A DNA stretch of 5,255 bases from Alphaproteobacteria bacterium (lineage in GTDB: Bacteria; Pseudomonadota; Alphaproteobacteria; Micavibrionales; SZUA-601). A program made the translations under genes and the position numbers. Positions 1 through 5,255 of the stretch are shown piece by piece. Numbering within the stretch: position 1 is the stretch's first letter; every line of letters starts with the position of its first letter. The notes under the pieces are model-generated. The model was given only the letters and a program-made list of their open reading frames with translations, searched no databases and was not told the DNA's origin. The stretch lies in assembly GCA_003250865.1 (NCBI GenBank), contig QKJH01000063.1, positions 1-5,255 of the forward strand, given 5' to 3'.

Positions 1-2
1 CT

Positions 3-1463
3 ACCGGCACGCAGCCGAAAGAAATGCCGCATAATTTGGGTATTGAACAGGCTTTGCTCGGTGCCTTGCTGGTCGATAACAATGCCGTGGAAAACGTGGC
101 CGAGTTTTTACGCCCCGAGCATTTTTACAACGCCCTGCACGGACGGCTTTACCGTGCCATCCAAACGATGGTGGAGCGCGGCCAGACGGCCAACGCCCTG
201 ACCATTGCTCCGCTGTTTGAAAAAGACAGTGATATTGCCCATATCGGTGCCTCGGACTATCTGGAGCAACTAATGGACAATGTGATTACCGTCACCAATG
301 CCTCCGAATACGGCCAGACGATTTTCGATTTGTATTTGCGCCGTCAGTTAATTGCTCTGGGCGAGGATATTTCCATCACCGCTTTTAAACATGATATTGA
401 CTCGGATGCGGCCGATCAGATTGAGCAGGCCGAAAGCAAACTGTTCAAACTGGCTGAAACCGGTGAAACCCAAGCCAATTTTGTCAAGCTGATTGACTCG
501 GTCAACGGCGCCATCGAAACGGCACAAAAAGCCTATCAATCGGATAGCCATGTGACGGGGGTTACCACGGGTTTGCGTGACTTGGATAAAAAAACCGGCG
601 GTCTGCATCCGTCCGATTTGATTATTCTTGCAGGCCGTCCTTCGATGGGTAAATCCGCATTGGCTACCAACATTGCCTTTAATGCCGCCCGAACCTTTGC
701 CGAAACAGGTGGCAAACAAGGTGCTGCCGTTGCCCTGTTCTCGCTGGAAATGTCGCACGAACAGCTCTCCACCCGTATTCTGGCCGATGTTACCCGCATC
801 GGATCGGAAAAAATCCGTCGTGGCGAACTGCGTGAGGAAGACTTCCACAAATTCGTCGAAGCCGCCCAGCTGATTTCCACCATCCCGCTGTTTATCAACG
901 ACAATGGCGGCATGTCGGTTTCGGCCGTGCGCTCCATCTGTCGCCGTCTGAAACGCCAGTCCGGTCTGGGCATGGTTGTTATCGATTACCTGCAACTTCT
1001 CAGCGGCAGCGGCAAACGCGCCAGTGATAACCGTGTTCAGGAAATTTCCGAAATCTCGCGGAGCTTGAAACTGTTAGCCAAGGAATTGCAAGTCCCTGTT
1101 ATTGCCCTGTCCCAGCTGTCGCGTCAGGTTGAACAGCGCGACAACAAGCGCCCTCTTCTATCCGACTTGCGTGAATCCGGTTCGATTGAGCAGGATGCCG
1201 ATGTTGTCATGTTCGTATACCGTGAACAATATTATCTGGAACGGGACGAACCGGCACTCAGCCAGAACGAGAAACAGGAAACGTTTGAGATGCGTTACCA
1301 ACGCTGGAAAGACCGTTTGGACTATGTATACAATACGGCCGAAGTCATTATTTCGAAACAGCGTCACGGCCCTGTGGGGGCCATTGAGCTGGCATTCGAA
1401 GGTGAGTTCACACGTTTTTCCGATTTGGATCGCATCCATACCGAAGCACCGCCGGAACAGTAA
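3..1463 (+). CDS. dnaB: Replicative DNA helicase DnaB, probably 5'-partial
   Basis: Hexameric helicase that unwinds DNA at the replication fork using ATP and binds primase (DnaG). Numbering from the ATG at base 24, residues 1-100 form the N-terminal DnaB domain (PHNLGIEQALLGALL), 150-185 the linker, and 185-470 the RecA-like domain. This has Walker A GRPSMGKS (204-211), SLEMS (240-244), Walker B VVIDYLQLL (318-326), the DLRESGSIEQDADVV motif (381-395) and the SKQRHGP segment with the likely arginine finger R447. A charged insert at about 403-435 (YYLERDEP onward) resembles alphaproteobacterial DnaB. The frame stays open to the left edge (TGTQPKE before the ATG), and no good ribosome site precedes base 24, so a short N-terminal piece is probably missing; a true start at 24 is less likely. 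It is first of a same-strand run with alr. Identity is near certain; only the start is open. Confidence 0.97.
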   Translation, partial: TGTQPKEMPHNLGIEQALLGALLVDNNAVENVAEFLRPEHFYNALHGRLYRAIQTMVERGQTANALTIAPLFEKDSDIAHIGASDYLEQLMDNVITVTNASEYGQTIFDLYLRRQLIALGEDISITAFKHDIDSDAADQIEQAESKLFKLAETGETQANFVKLIDSVNGAIETAQKAYQSDSHVTGVTTGLRDLDKKTGGLHPSDLIILAGRPSMGKSALATNIAFNAARTFAETGGKQGAAVALFSLEMSHEQLSTRILADVTRIGSEKIRRGELREEDFHKFVEAAQLISTIPLFINDNGGMSVSAVRSICRRLKRQSGLGMVVIDYLQLLSGSGKRASDNRVQEISEISRSLKLLAKELQVPVIALSQLSRQVEQRDNKRPLLSDLRESGSIEQDADVVMFVYREQYYLERDEPALSQNEKQETFEMRYQRWKDRLDYVYNTAEVIISKQRHGPVGAIELAFEGEFTRFSDLDRIHTEAPPEQ

Positions 1464-1481
1464 CGGGGCAAAACGCATATC

Positions 1482-2642
1482 ATGTTCAATCTTTTCCCGC
1501 AACGTATCAACACCAATCAGGGAGCCACTCCCCTACCGCGCACACGGCCGATGCTGCGTATCGATTTGGATGCTGTGGCCGATAACTGGCGCGCCCTGAA
1601 TACCATTACCAATCAAGCAGAATGTTCCGCCGTGGTCAAAGCCGATGCCTATGGATTGGGCGTAGCACCAATTGCGCGGAGACTGGTCAAGGAAGGGTGC
1701 AAGACCTTTTTCGTGGCCATCCCTGACGAGGCCTTTGCCTTACGCGATAGTCTGCCCGATCCTGACATCAATATCTTTTGTCTGGGCGGTTTAAGCGAAC
1801 CGGCCGATGCCATGATTGAATACAATATCATTCCGGTCATCAACCATGCTGAAGACTTACAAACATGGATGGACACGGCCAAAACGGTGGAACAAAAACT
1901 CCCCGCGGCTTTGCATTTTGATACCGGCTTGAACCGGCTTGGCTTCTCATTGGCCGAAGCGGAAATTCTGGCCGAGGACACATCGTGGCGTGAAGACATT
2001 GATTTGGTTCTGGTCATGAGCCATCTGGCCTGTGCCGATGAGCCGTTCCATCCGCTGACCGATATTCAGAACTGGCGTTTTCAGGCCTTGCGCGAACTTT
2101 TTCCCGACACCCCTGCTTCACTTGCCGCTTCGGATGGCATCTTCCGCGGCTCCAACAAACATTATGATTTGGTGCGCCCGGGTGCCGCTCTGTACGGTGT
2201 CAACCCAACCCCCGAACGCCCGACCAACCCGATGAAACCGGTTGTTACCCTAACCGCTCCCGTTATTCAGCTTCGCACTGTGGACATGGACGGCCCCGTA
2301 GGATACTCCGCCACCCGCAATGTTATCCGCGGCCAACGTCTGGCTGTAGTTGCCTATGGTTATGCGGACGGGCTTTTCCGCTCGGCCAGCAATGCGGCCA
2401 AATTCTATTACAATGGGATGGAGATGCCGGTAATTGGCCGTGTCTCGATGGACGTGACTATCCTGGATGTTTCCAATATTCCCGATGGCGAGCTGGAGGT
2501 TGGTACCCATGTCGTTGTCATCGGCCAGAACCAGTCAGTTGATGATTTGGCCAAATCCTGCGGTACCATCGGCTATGAAATTCTGACGGCACTCGGCAAC
2601 CGCTTCGAACGGTTTTATGTCGAGAAAAACGGAAAGAAATAA
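1482..2642 (+). CDS. alr: Alanine racemase, PLP-dependent
   Basis: Interconverts L- and D-alanine in the cytoplasm, supplying D-alanine for peptidoglycan. Residues about 24-250 form the PLP-binding TIM barrel and 255-382 the C-terminal beta domain. K53 in VVKADAYGLG is the Schiff-base lysine, Y275 in VGYSATR the opposing catalytic tyrosine, R232 in LVRPGAALYG matches the arginine facing the PLP ring nitrogen, and MD (323-324) and Y365 (GYEILTALGNR) match substrate-site residues. The position that in Geobacillus Alr holds the carbamylated lysine is H145 here (LHFDTGLNRLGF), while the nearby arginine R152 is kept. The length of 386 is usual. The ATG at 1482 leaves about 23 residues before the fold; an alternative ATG at 1551 (MLRIDLDA) has no ribosome site, and the one at 1482 is also weak. 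It begins 18 bases after dnaB, so co-transcription is likely. Confidence 0.96.
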   Translation: MFNLFPQRINTNQGATPLPRTRPMLRIDLDAVADNWRALNTITNQAECSAVVKADAYGLGVAPIARRLVKEGCKTFFVAIPDEAFALRDSLPDPDINIFCLGGLSEPADAMIEYNIIPVINHAEDLQTWMDTAKTVEQKLPAALHFDTGLNRLGFSLAEAEILAEDTSWREDIDLVLVMSHLACADEPFHPLTDIQNWRFQALRELFPDTPASLAASDGIFRGSNKHYDLVRPGAALYGVNPTPERPTNPMKPVVTLTAPVIQLRTVDMDGPVGYSATRNVIRGQRLAVVAYGYADGLFRSASNAAKFYYNGMEMPVIGRVSMDVTILDVSNIPDGELEVGTHVVVIGQNQSVDDLAKSCGTIGYEILTALGNRFERFYVEKNGKK

Positions 2643-2655
2643 CACGATTATCCCC

Positions 2656-2684
2656 TTGGCAATCTTGTCTCTTCCTTGTATCTT
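2656..2684 (+). promoter_or_regulatory. Candidate sigma70-type promoter for mlaEF
   Basis: TTGGCA (2656-2661) and TATCTT (2679-2684) are separated by 17 bases in the 78-base gap between alr and the permease gene. The match to consensus is 5/6 and 4/6. Transcription would begin near 2691, about 30 bases before the chosen permease start. This gap is the longest in the plus-strand gene run, which fits an extra internal promoter, but the match could be chance. Confidence 0.35.
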
Positions 2685-2703
2685 AGACAAAACCATCTTT
2701 GTC
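2665..2703 (+). repeat. Overlapping inverted repeats in the mlaE leader
   Basis: Three related 6-base blocks lie in a row: TTGTCT (2665-2670), AGACAA (2685-2690) and TTTGTC (2698-2703). The middle block is complementary to the first, and GACAAA (2686-2691) is complementary to the last with a 6-base loop. The two pairings exclude each other. They could be operator half-sites or a weak leader hairpin ending just before the ribosome site; no run of T follows, so it is not a standard terminator. Confidence 0.4.
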
Positions 2704-2705
2704 AT

Positions 2706-2710
2706 AGGGA
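2706..2710 (+). promoter_or_regulatory. Ribosome binding site that selects the mlaE start
   Basis: AGGGA lies 10 bases before the ATG at 2721. The longer reading from a TTG at 2676 has no purine-rich site and would add 15 residues (starting YLRQNH) unlike the family's N-terminus. This favours 2721 as the start. Confidence 0.55.
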
Positions 2711-2720
2711 TTCACGCATT

Positions 2721-3524
2721 ATGATTTTTTCGCTCGTCCGGAATTTTATTCTTGAAAGCTGCCGCACCGTTGGCCGTTCCATCCTGCATTTCTTTGAATC
2801 GGTTGGCCGTCTGTCCTCCTTTGCCGTGCGCAGCCTGTATTTCATATTTGTGCCGCCCTATTATCCGCGCATGATTTTCCGCCAGTTTATCGACATCGGC
2901 TATTACTCTTTGCCCGTTGTCGGCATGACGACCCTGTTCACAGGGATGGTGCTTGCACTGCAAAGCTATTCCGGTTTTTCGAGATTCGAGGCAGAGGGAG
3001 CTATTGCCACCGTGGTCGTTCTGTCCATCACGCGTGAGCTGGCCCCCGTTATGGCCGGTTTGATGGTAGCGGGGCGTATCGGTGCCTCCATCGCTGCGGA
3101 AATCGGCACGATGCGCGTAACAGAGCAAATCGATGCCCTGCGCACATTGGCAACCAACCCGTTCAAATATCTTGTGGTACCGCGCATTATGGCCGGATTG
3201 CTGATGCTCCCTATTCTGGTGTTGATTGGCGACATTATCGGCATTTTCGGCGGCTATCTTATCGCCATATACAAGCTGGGCTTTAATCAGGCCGGCTATT
3301 TGAACCAGACATGGGAATATCTGGAATATATGGATGTTGTTTCCGGACTGGTCAAAGCGGCCGTTTTCGGTTTTGTCGTGGCCTTGATGGGCTGTTACAA
3401 CGGCTTTTATTCCGACCGCGGCGCGCAAGGTGTTGGCCGCGCGACAACCAATGCCGTTGTTTCGTCCTCTATCCTGATTTTGATTTTGAACTACTTCGTA
3501 ACCCAGCTGTTCTTCGGCTCGTAA
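2721..3524 (+). CDS. mlaE: MlaE-family ABC transporter permease (phospholipid transport)
   Basis: Inner-membrane permease of the MlaE/YrbE family, which with MlaF and an MCE-domain protein (MlaD) moves phospholipids between inner and outer membranes to keep outer-membrane asymmetry. The 267-residue protein has an amphipathic N-terminal region, then hydrophobic segments at about 63-82, 95-115, 156-185, 208-226 and 246-264. The family's most conserved stretch is clear: RELAPVMAGLMVAGRIGAS (105-123) followed by AAEIGTMRVTEQIDAL (125-140), and later GCYNGFYSDRGAQGVGRATT (224-243). Length is typical. The ATG at 2721 is chosen over a TTG at 2676 because only it has a ribosome site. It ends 19 bases before the ATPase gene, so the two are almost surely one unit. 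No MlaD gene is adjacent. The family is certain; the substrate is inferred from family membership. Confidence 0.93.
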   Translation: MIFSLVRNFILESCRTVGRSILHFFESVGRLSSFAVRSLYFIFVPPYYPRMIFRQFIDIGYYSLPVVGMTTLFTGMVLALQSYSGFSRFEAEGAIATVVVLSITRELAPVMAGLMVAGRIGASIAAEIGTMRVTEQIDALRTLATNPFKYLVVPRIMAGLLMLPILVLIGDIIGIFGGYLIAIYKLGFNQAGYLNQTWEYLEYMDVVSGLVKAAVFGFVVALMGCYNGFYSDRGAQGVGRATTNAVVSSSILILILNYFVTQLFFGS

Positions 3525-3543
3525 GCAAACAAGAAGGAACATC

Positions 3544-4335
3544 ATGTCCGCCCTATTCAGTAAAAAAACACCCGTCACACCAAAGATTGAAATGGACAAT
3601 GTCCACAAAGCCTTTGGCTCGAACAAAGTGCTTCAAGGAGTCAATGTCAGTGTTAACCCGGGAGAATCTCTGGTGATTATCGGCGGGTCGGGTACGGGTA
3701 AATCCGTAACTCTGAAATGTATTCTGGGCATGATGGAACCGGAACAGGGCACTATCAAGGTGGATGGTCAGGACATCACCCATATCCGCGGCAAAGAACG
3801 GGACAAAGTGGCCGAGAAATTCGGCATGCTGTTTCAGGGCGGCGCGTTGTTTGACTCCCTTCCCGTTTGGCAGAATATCTGTTTCGGCGTATTGGAACGC
3901 GGCCTGATTACCCGCAAAGATGCCCCCGATTATGCCGTGGAAAAACTGCGTTCGGTTGGACTGAAACCCGATATTGCCTATTTATTTCCGGCGGAACTGT
4001 CAGGCGGCATGCAAAAACGCGTTGCCTTGGCGCGCGCCATTGCCGGTGATCCGGAGATTATCTTTTTTGACGAACCCACGACAGGGCTTGACCCGATTAT
4101 GGCCGATGTTATCAATGATTTGATTGTCAGCTGCACCAAGGAGCTGGGTGCCACCGGCCTGACCATTACGCATGATATGGCCTCGGCACGCAAAATCGGC
4201 GATAAAATCGCCATGCTCTATCAGGGAAAAATCGTCTGGGTTGGCGATGCCAAGAAAATTGATAAATCCGGCAACGACTATGTCGAACAATTTATCAACG
4301 GCCGCGCCAAAGGCCCGATTGAAACCTATGTCTAG
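3544..4335 (+). CDS. mlaF: MlaF-family ABC transporter ATP-binding protein
   Basis: Cytoplasmic ATPase that pairs with the preceding MlaE permease and powers phospholipid transport. All ABC elements are intact in 263 residues: Walker A GGSGTGKS (47-54), Q-loop glutamine Q98 in GMLFQGGALFDSL, signature LSGGMQKR (152-159), Walker B EIIFFDEP (171-178) with catalytic E177, D-loop GLDP (181-184) and switch histidine H210 (ITHDM). The FQGGALFDSLPVWQN stretch and the M in LSGGM are typical of Mla/Mce-type ATPases. The C-terminus (FINGRAKGPIETYV) matches the MlaF tail style. A strong ribosome site, AAGAAGGA (3531-3538), lies 5 bases before the ATG. The gene ends 19 bases from the converging minus-strand gene, so transcripts from the two sides may overlap. 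Partners such as MlaD or MlaC are not in view. Confidence 0.94.
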   Translation: MSALFSKKTPVTPKIEMDNVHKAFGSNKVLQGVNVSVNPGESLVIIGGSGTGKSVTLKCILGMMEPEQGTIKVDGQDITHIRGKERDKVAEKFGMLFQGGALFDSLPVWQNICFGVLERGLITRKDAPDYAVEKLRSVGLKPDIAYLFPAELSGGMQKRVALARAIAGDPEIIFFDEPTTGLDPIMADVINDLIVSCTKELGATGLTITHDMASARKIGDKIAMLYQGKIVWVGDAKKIDKSGNDYVEQFINGRAKGPIETYV

Positions 4336-4354
4336 CTTTACAAAATAGAGAAAA

Positions 4355-5035
4355 TTACAAACCCGGTTTTAAGCTGGTTTTCACGCTGTGCGTTTGCCCG
4401 CTCATATTTTCGGCAAACTCGTTTGTTTTTCCGGCGTGTGCTATGGCAACCTGCAGCTCTTGCCCTTTCTCAATAACGGAACGGTAGCTGTCACGAATAT
4501 GTCCGTGACCTGCCGGACACAACACAGCCGATTCAGCAATCACATTCGCTGTTTCAATCGACATGGTTCCTTCTTTGACACGTTTGGCAGCTAATTCAAC
4601 CATTTCGCCGCGAGTCATACTATTATGGTCGAATACACCATCGGTAAGAGCCTCCGTTACACCATGAACATCGGTCACATAACAGGCTATTTCGTTATTA
4701 AGTGTCTCGGCATCATAAGCACCTTTTTCCGATAAAGCGACTTTCAAACGAATATCTGCCAACACCCGATTGGTTAGAACGGCCAAATCCGTACTAAGGT
4801 CTTCCTCATAGCGTGCATTAACAAGTGTCAAGCCTTCCTCAGGAGCCATATTACCGGACTGGACACGCACCGTGGCAAACATAACCATCATCCGGCGCGC
4901 GTAATCGGAATGGACGGATTGACCATTTTCATCCACTCCTGTAACGCACTCTATAATTTTATCATTGATTTCCTTATGCGATTTGGCATTATTAATCAAT
5001 GTCTGGATATCCATTTCTTTGGAATTGGTCGTCAT
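4355..5035 (-). CDS. Unrecognised soluble protein with internal helical repeats
   Basis: I do not recognise this 226-residue protein. It has no signal peptide or membrane segment, is acidic and predicted mainly helical, so is probably cytosolic. Three related stretches are visible: residues 50-76 (MV, A54, RV, G61, M63, E66), 98-120 (KV, G105, Y107, ET) and 145-171 (MV, A149, RV, G156, M158, ET). The first and last align without gaps at about 8 of 29 positions, suggesting diverged duplicates. C173, H177 and H179 (CPAGHGH) could bind metal, though no known motif fits. The ATG at 5035 has GAGGG just upstream; a TTG at 5053 (six extra residues) lacks a site, and an ATG at 5014 is weaker. The DNA looks more AT-rich than the neighbours. 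It has its own promoter and converges on mlaF. That it is a real gene is supported by the long frame, ribosome site and promoter. Confidence 0.8.
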   Translation of the reverse strand: MTTNSKEMDIQTLINNAKSHKEINDKIIECVTGVDENGQSVHSDYARRMMVMFATVRVQSGNMAPEEGLTLVNARYEEDLSTDLAVLTNRVLADIRLKVALSEKGAYDAETLNNEIACYVTDVHGVTEALTDGVFDHNSMTRGEMVELAAKRVKEGTMSIETANVIAESAVLCPAGHGHIRDSYRSVIEKGQELQVAIAHAGKTNEFAENMSGQTHSVKTSLKPGL

Positions 5036-5039
5036 TACA

Positions 5040-5044
5040 CCCTC
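5040..5044 (-). promoter_or_regulatory. Ribosome binding site of the unrecognised gene
   Basis: Read on the minus strand, GAGGG is followed by TGTA and then the ATG at 5035. It is the only purine-rich site near the candidate starts and decides the start over the TTG at 5053. Confidence 0.6.
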
Positions 5045-5050
5045 GCTGAG

Positions 5051-5063
5051 CAATTTGAAATTG
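5051..5063. repeat. 13-base perfect palindrome at the transcription start
   Basis: CAATTT, one central base, AAATTG form a perfect inverted repeat. It lies just downstream of the minus-strand -10 box, covering the expected transcription start (near 5062) and the first transcribed bases. That is a classic place for a repressor operator. As RNA the loop would be too small for a stable hairpin, so a protein site is likelier; chance in AT-rich DNA is possible. Confidence 0.45.
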
Positions 5064-5068
5064 CACAG

Positions 5069-5097
5069 ATATTACATGACATTTGATATTATGTCAA
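5069..5097 (-). promoter_or_regulatory. Near-consensus sigma70-type promoter
   Basis: On the minus strand a perfect -35 box TTGACA (5097-5092) is followed after exactly 17 bases by TAATAT (5074-5069), a 4/6 match to the -10 consensus. Transcription would start near 5062, giving a leader of about 27 bases that contains the ribosome site of the unrecognised gene. The -35 box begins 6 bases after the stop codon of the upstream patatin-like gene, so the downstream gene can be expressed on its own. Confidence 0.7.
5077..5096. promoter_or_regulatory. Operator-like inverted repeat over the -35 box and spacer
   Basis: TGACAT (5077-5082) and ATGTCA (5091-5096) form perfect 6-base arms separated by 8 bases, 14 bases from arm centre to arm centre. 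One arm overlaps the -35 box and the other lies in the spacer next to the -10 box, so a bound dimer would block RNA polymerase. No particular regulator can be named from this. Confidence 0.5.
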
Positions 5098-5103
5098 ATT
5101 ATT

Positions 5104-5255
5104 TTATAGAAACTCATCTTCGAAATCGACGCTGTCCTGCTTGCCGACATAATCGAAATATTCGGCCAGCCATTTCTGCCCGGCTTTGCGCCCCATATCC
5201 CGAAGCGAGCACAGAAAATCCCAATCGGTAATAAATTTGCTGGACACGGAATAAT
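5104..5255 (-). CDS. C-terminal end of a patatin-like phospholipase, 5'-partial
   Basis: The last 49 codons of a gene entering from the right edge, ending in TAA at 5106-5104. The readable tail includes SKFITDWDFLCSLRDMGRKA, then WLAEYFDYVG and SVDFEDEFL. This resembles, from memory, the C-terminus of bacterial patatin-like phospholipases (the SK-N-x-W-x-FL, LRD-x-GR, WL-x-x-x-FD-x-x-G pattern followed by an S-[TV]-D ending). Those enzymes cleave acyl chains from membrane lipids with a Ser-Asp dyad, which would lie outside this window and cannot be checked. The gene lies in the same orientation as the unrecognised gene, 68 bases upstream of it, with no terminator seen between. The coding call is fairly safe; the family call is moderate. 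Confidence 0.6.
   Translation of the reverse strand, partial: YSVSSKFITDWDFLCSLRDMGRKAGQKWLAEYFDYVGKQDSVDFEDEFL

Noticed and set aside
24..26. ATG at 24 as the true dnaB start
   Set aside because: The frame is open to the window edge, the preceding bases lack a convincing ribosome site, and DnaB proteins usually have some residues before the PHN motif. Not excluded, but less likely.
943..952. GCCGTCTGAA, identical to the Neisseria DNA uptake sequence
   Set aside because: Only one copy was noticed, it lies inside the dnaB frame as ordinary codons for R-R-L-K, and the gene content does not suggest Neisseria. Chance match.
348..995. 215-residue open frame on the minus strand opposite dnaB
   Set aside because: Shadow of the dnaB coding sequence; no domain, no ribosome site noted, and dnaB is certain here.
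2712..3626. 304-residue open frame on the minus strand opposite mlaE
   Set aside because: It lies fully across the well-supported mlaE gene and into mlaF, has a composition typical of a complementary-strand shadow (rich in H, Q, N, G) and shows no recognisable domain.
4359..4381. Possible terminator hairpin AAACC ... GGTTT after mlaF
   Set aside because: The stem is only 5 AT-rich base pairs with a 12-base loop and lies inside the end of the converging gene, so it would not be a stable terminator.
4965..5231. 88-residue plus-strand open frame near the right end
   Set aside because: It runs opposite the start of the unknown gene, its promoter and the patatin-like tail, all of which have better support; its translation shows no family features.

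Overview
The window reads like chromosomal DNA of an alphaproteobacterium of moderate GC content. The inference rests on three things seen in the proteins: a replicative helicase whose C-terminal half carries the charged insert common in alphaproteobacterial DnaB; the order dnaB, alr, then an MlaE-type permease and an MlaF-type ATPase on one strand; and an alanine racemase whose closest remembered relatives are alphaproteobacterial. I cannot fix the genus without a search.

Layout. Bases 3-4335 carry four closely spaced plus-strand genes: dnaB (5' end probably outside the window), alr (18 bases later), mlaE (78-base gap holding a possible promoter and overlapping inverted repeats) and mlaF (19 bases after mlaE). 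Bases 4355-5255 are on the minus strand and converge on mlaF with a gap of only 19 bases. They hold an unrecognised 226-residue soluble protein and, upstream of it at the window edge, the last 49 codons of what looks like a patatin-like phospholipase. There are no gene-free stretches over 300 bases, and I saw no tRNA, rRNA, CRISPR array or insertion sequence.

How the parts relate. dnaB and alr are housekeeping genes (replication fork unwinding; D-alanine for peptidoglycan). MlaE and MlaF would be the inner-membrane permease and ATPase of a phospholipid transporter that keeps the outer membrane asymmetric; the MCE-domain partner (MlaD) is not next to them. The neighbouring patatin-like gene is also lipid-related, but any functional link is only inference.

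The least ordinary part is the unrecognised minus-strand gene. It has a near-consensus sigma70-type promoter (TTGACA, 17 bases, TAATAT) wrapped in two inverted repeats placed like operators, and its protein appears to contain three diverged copies of a helical motif.
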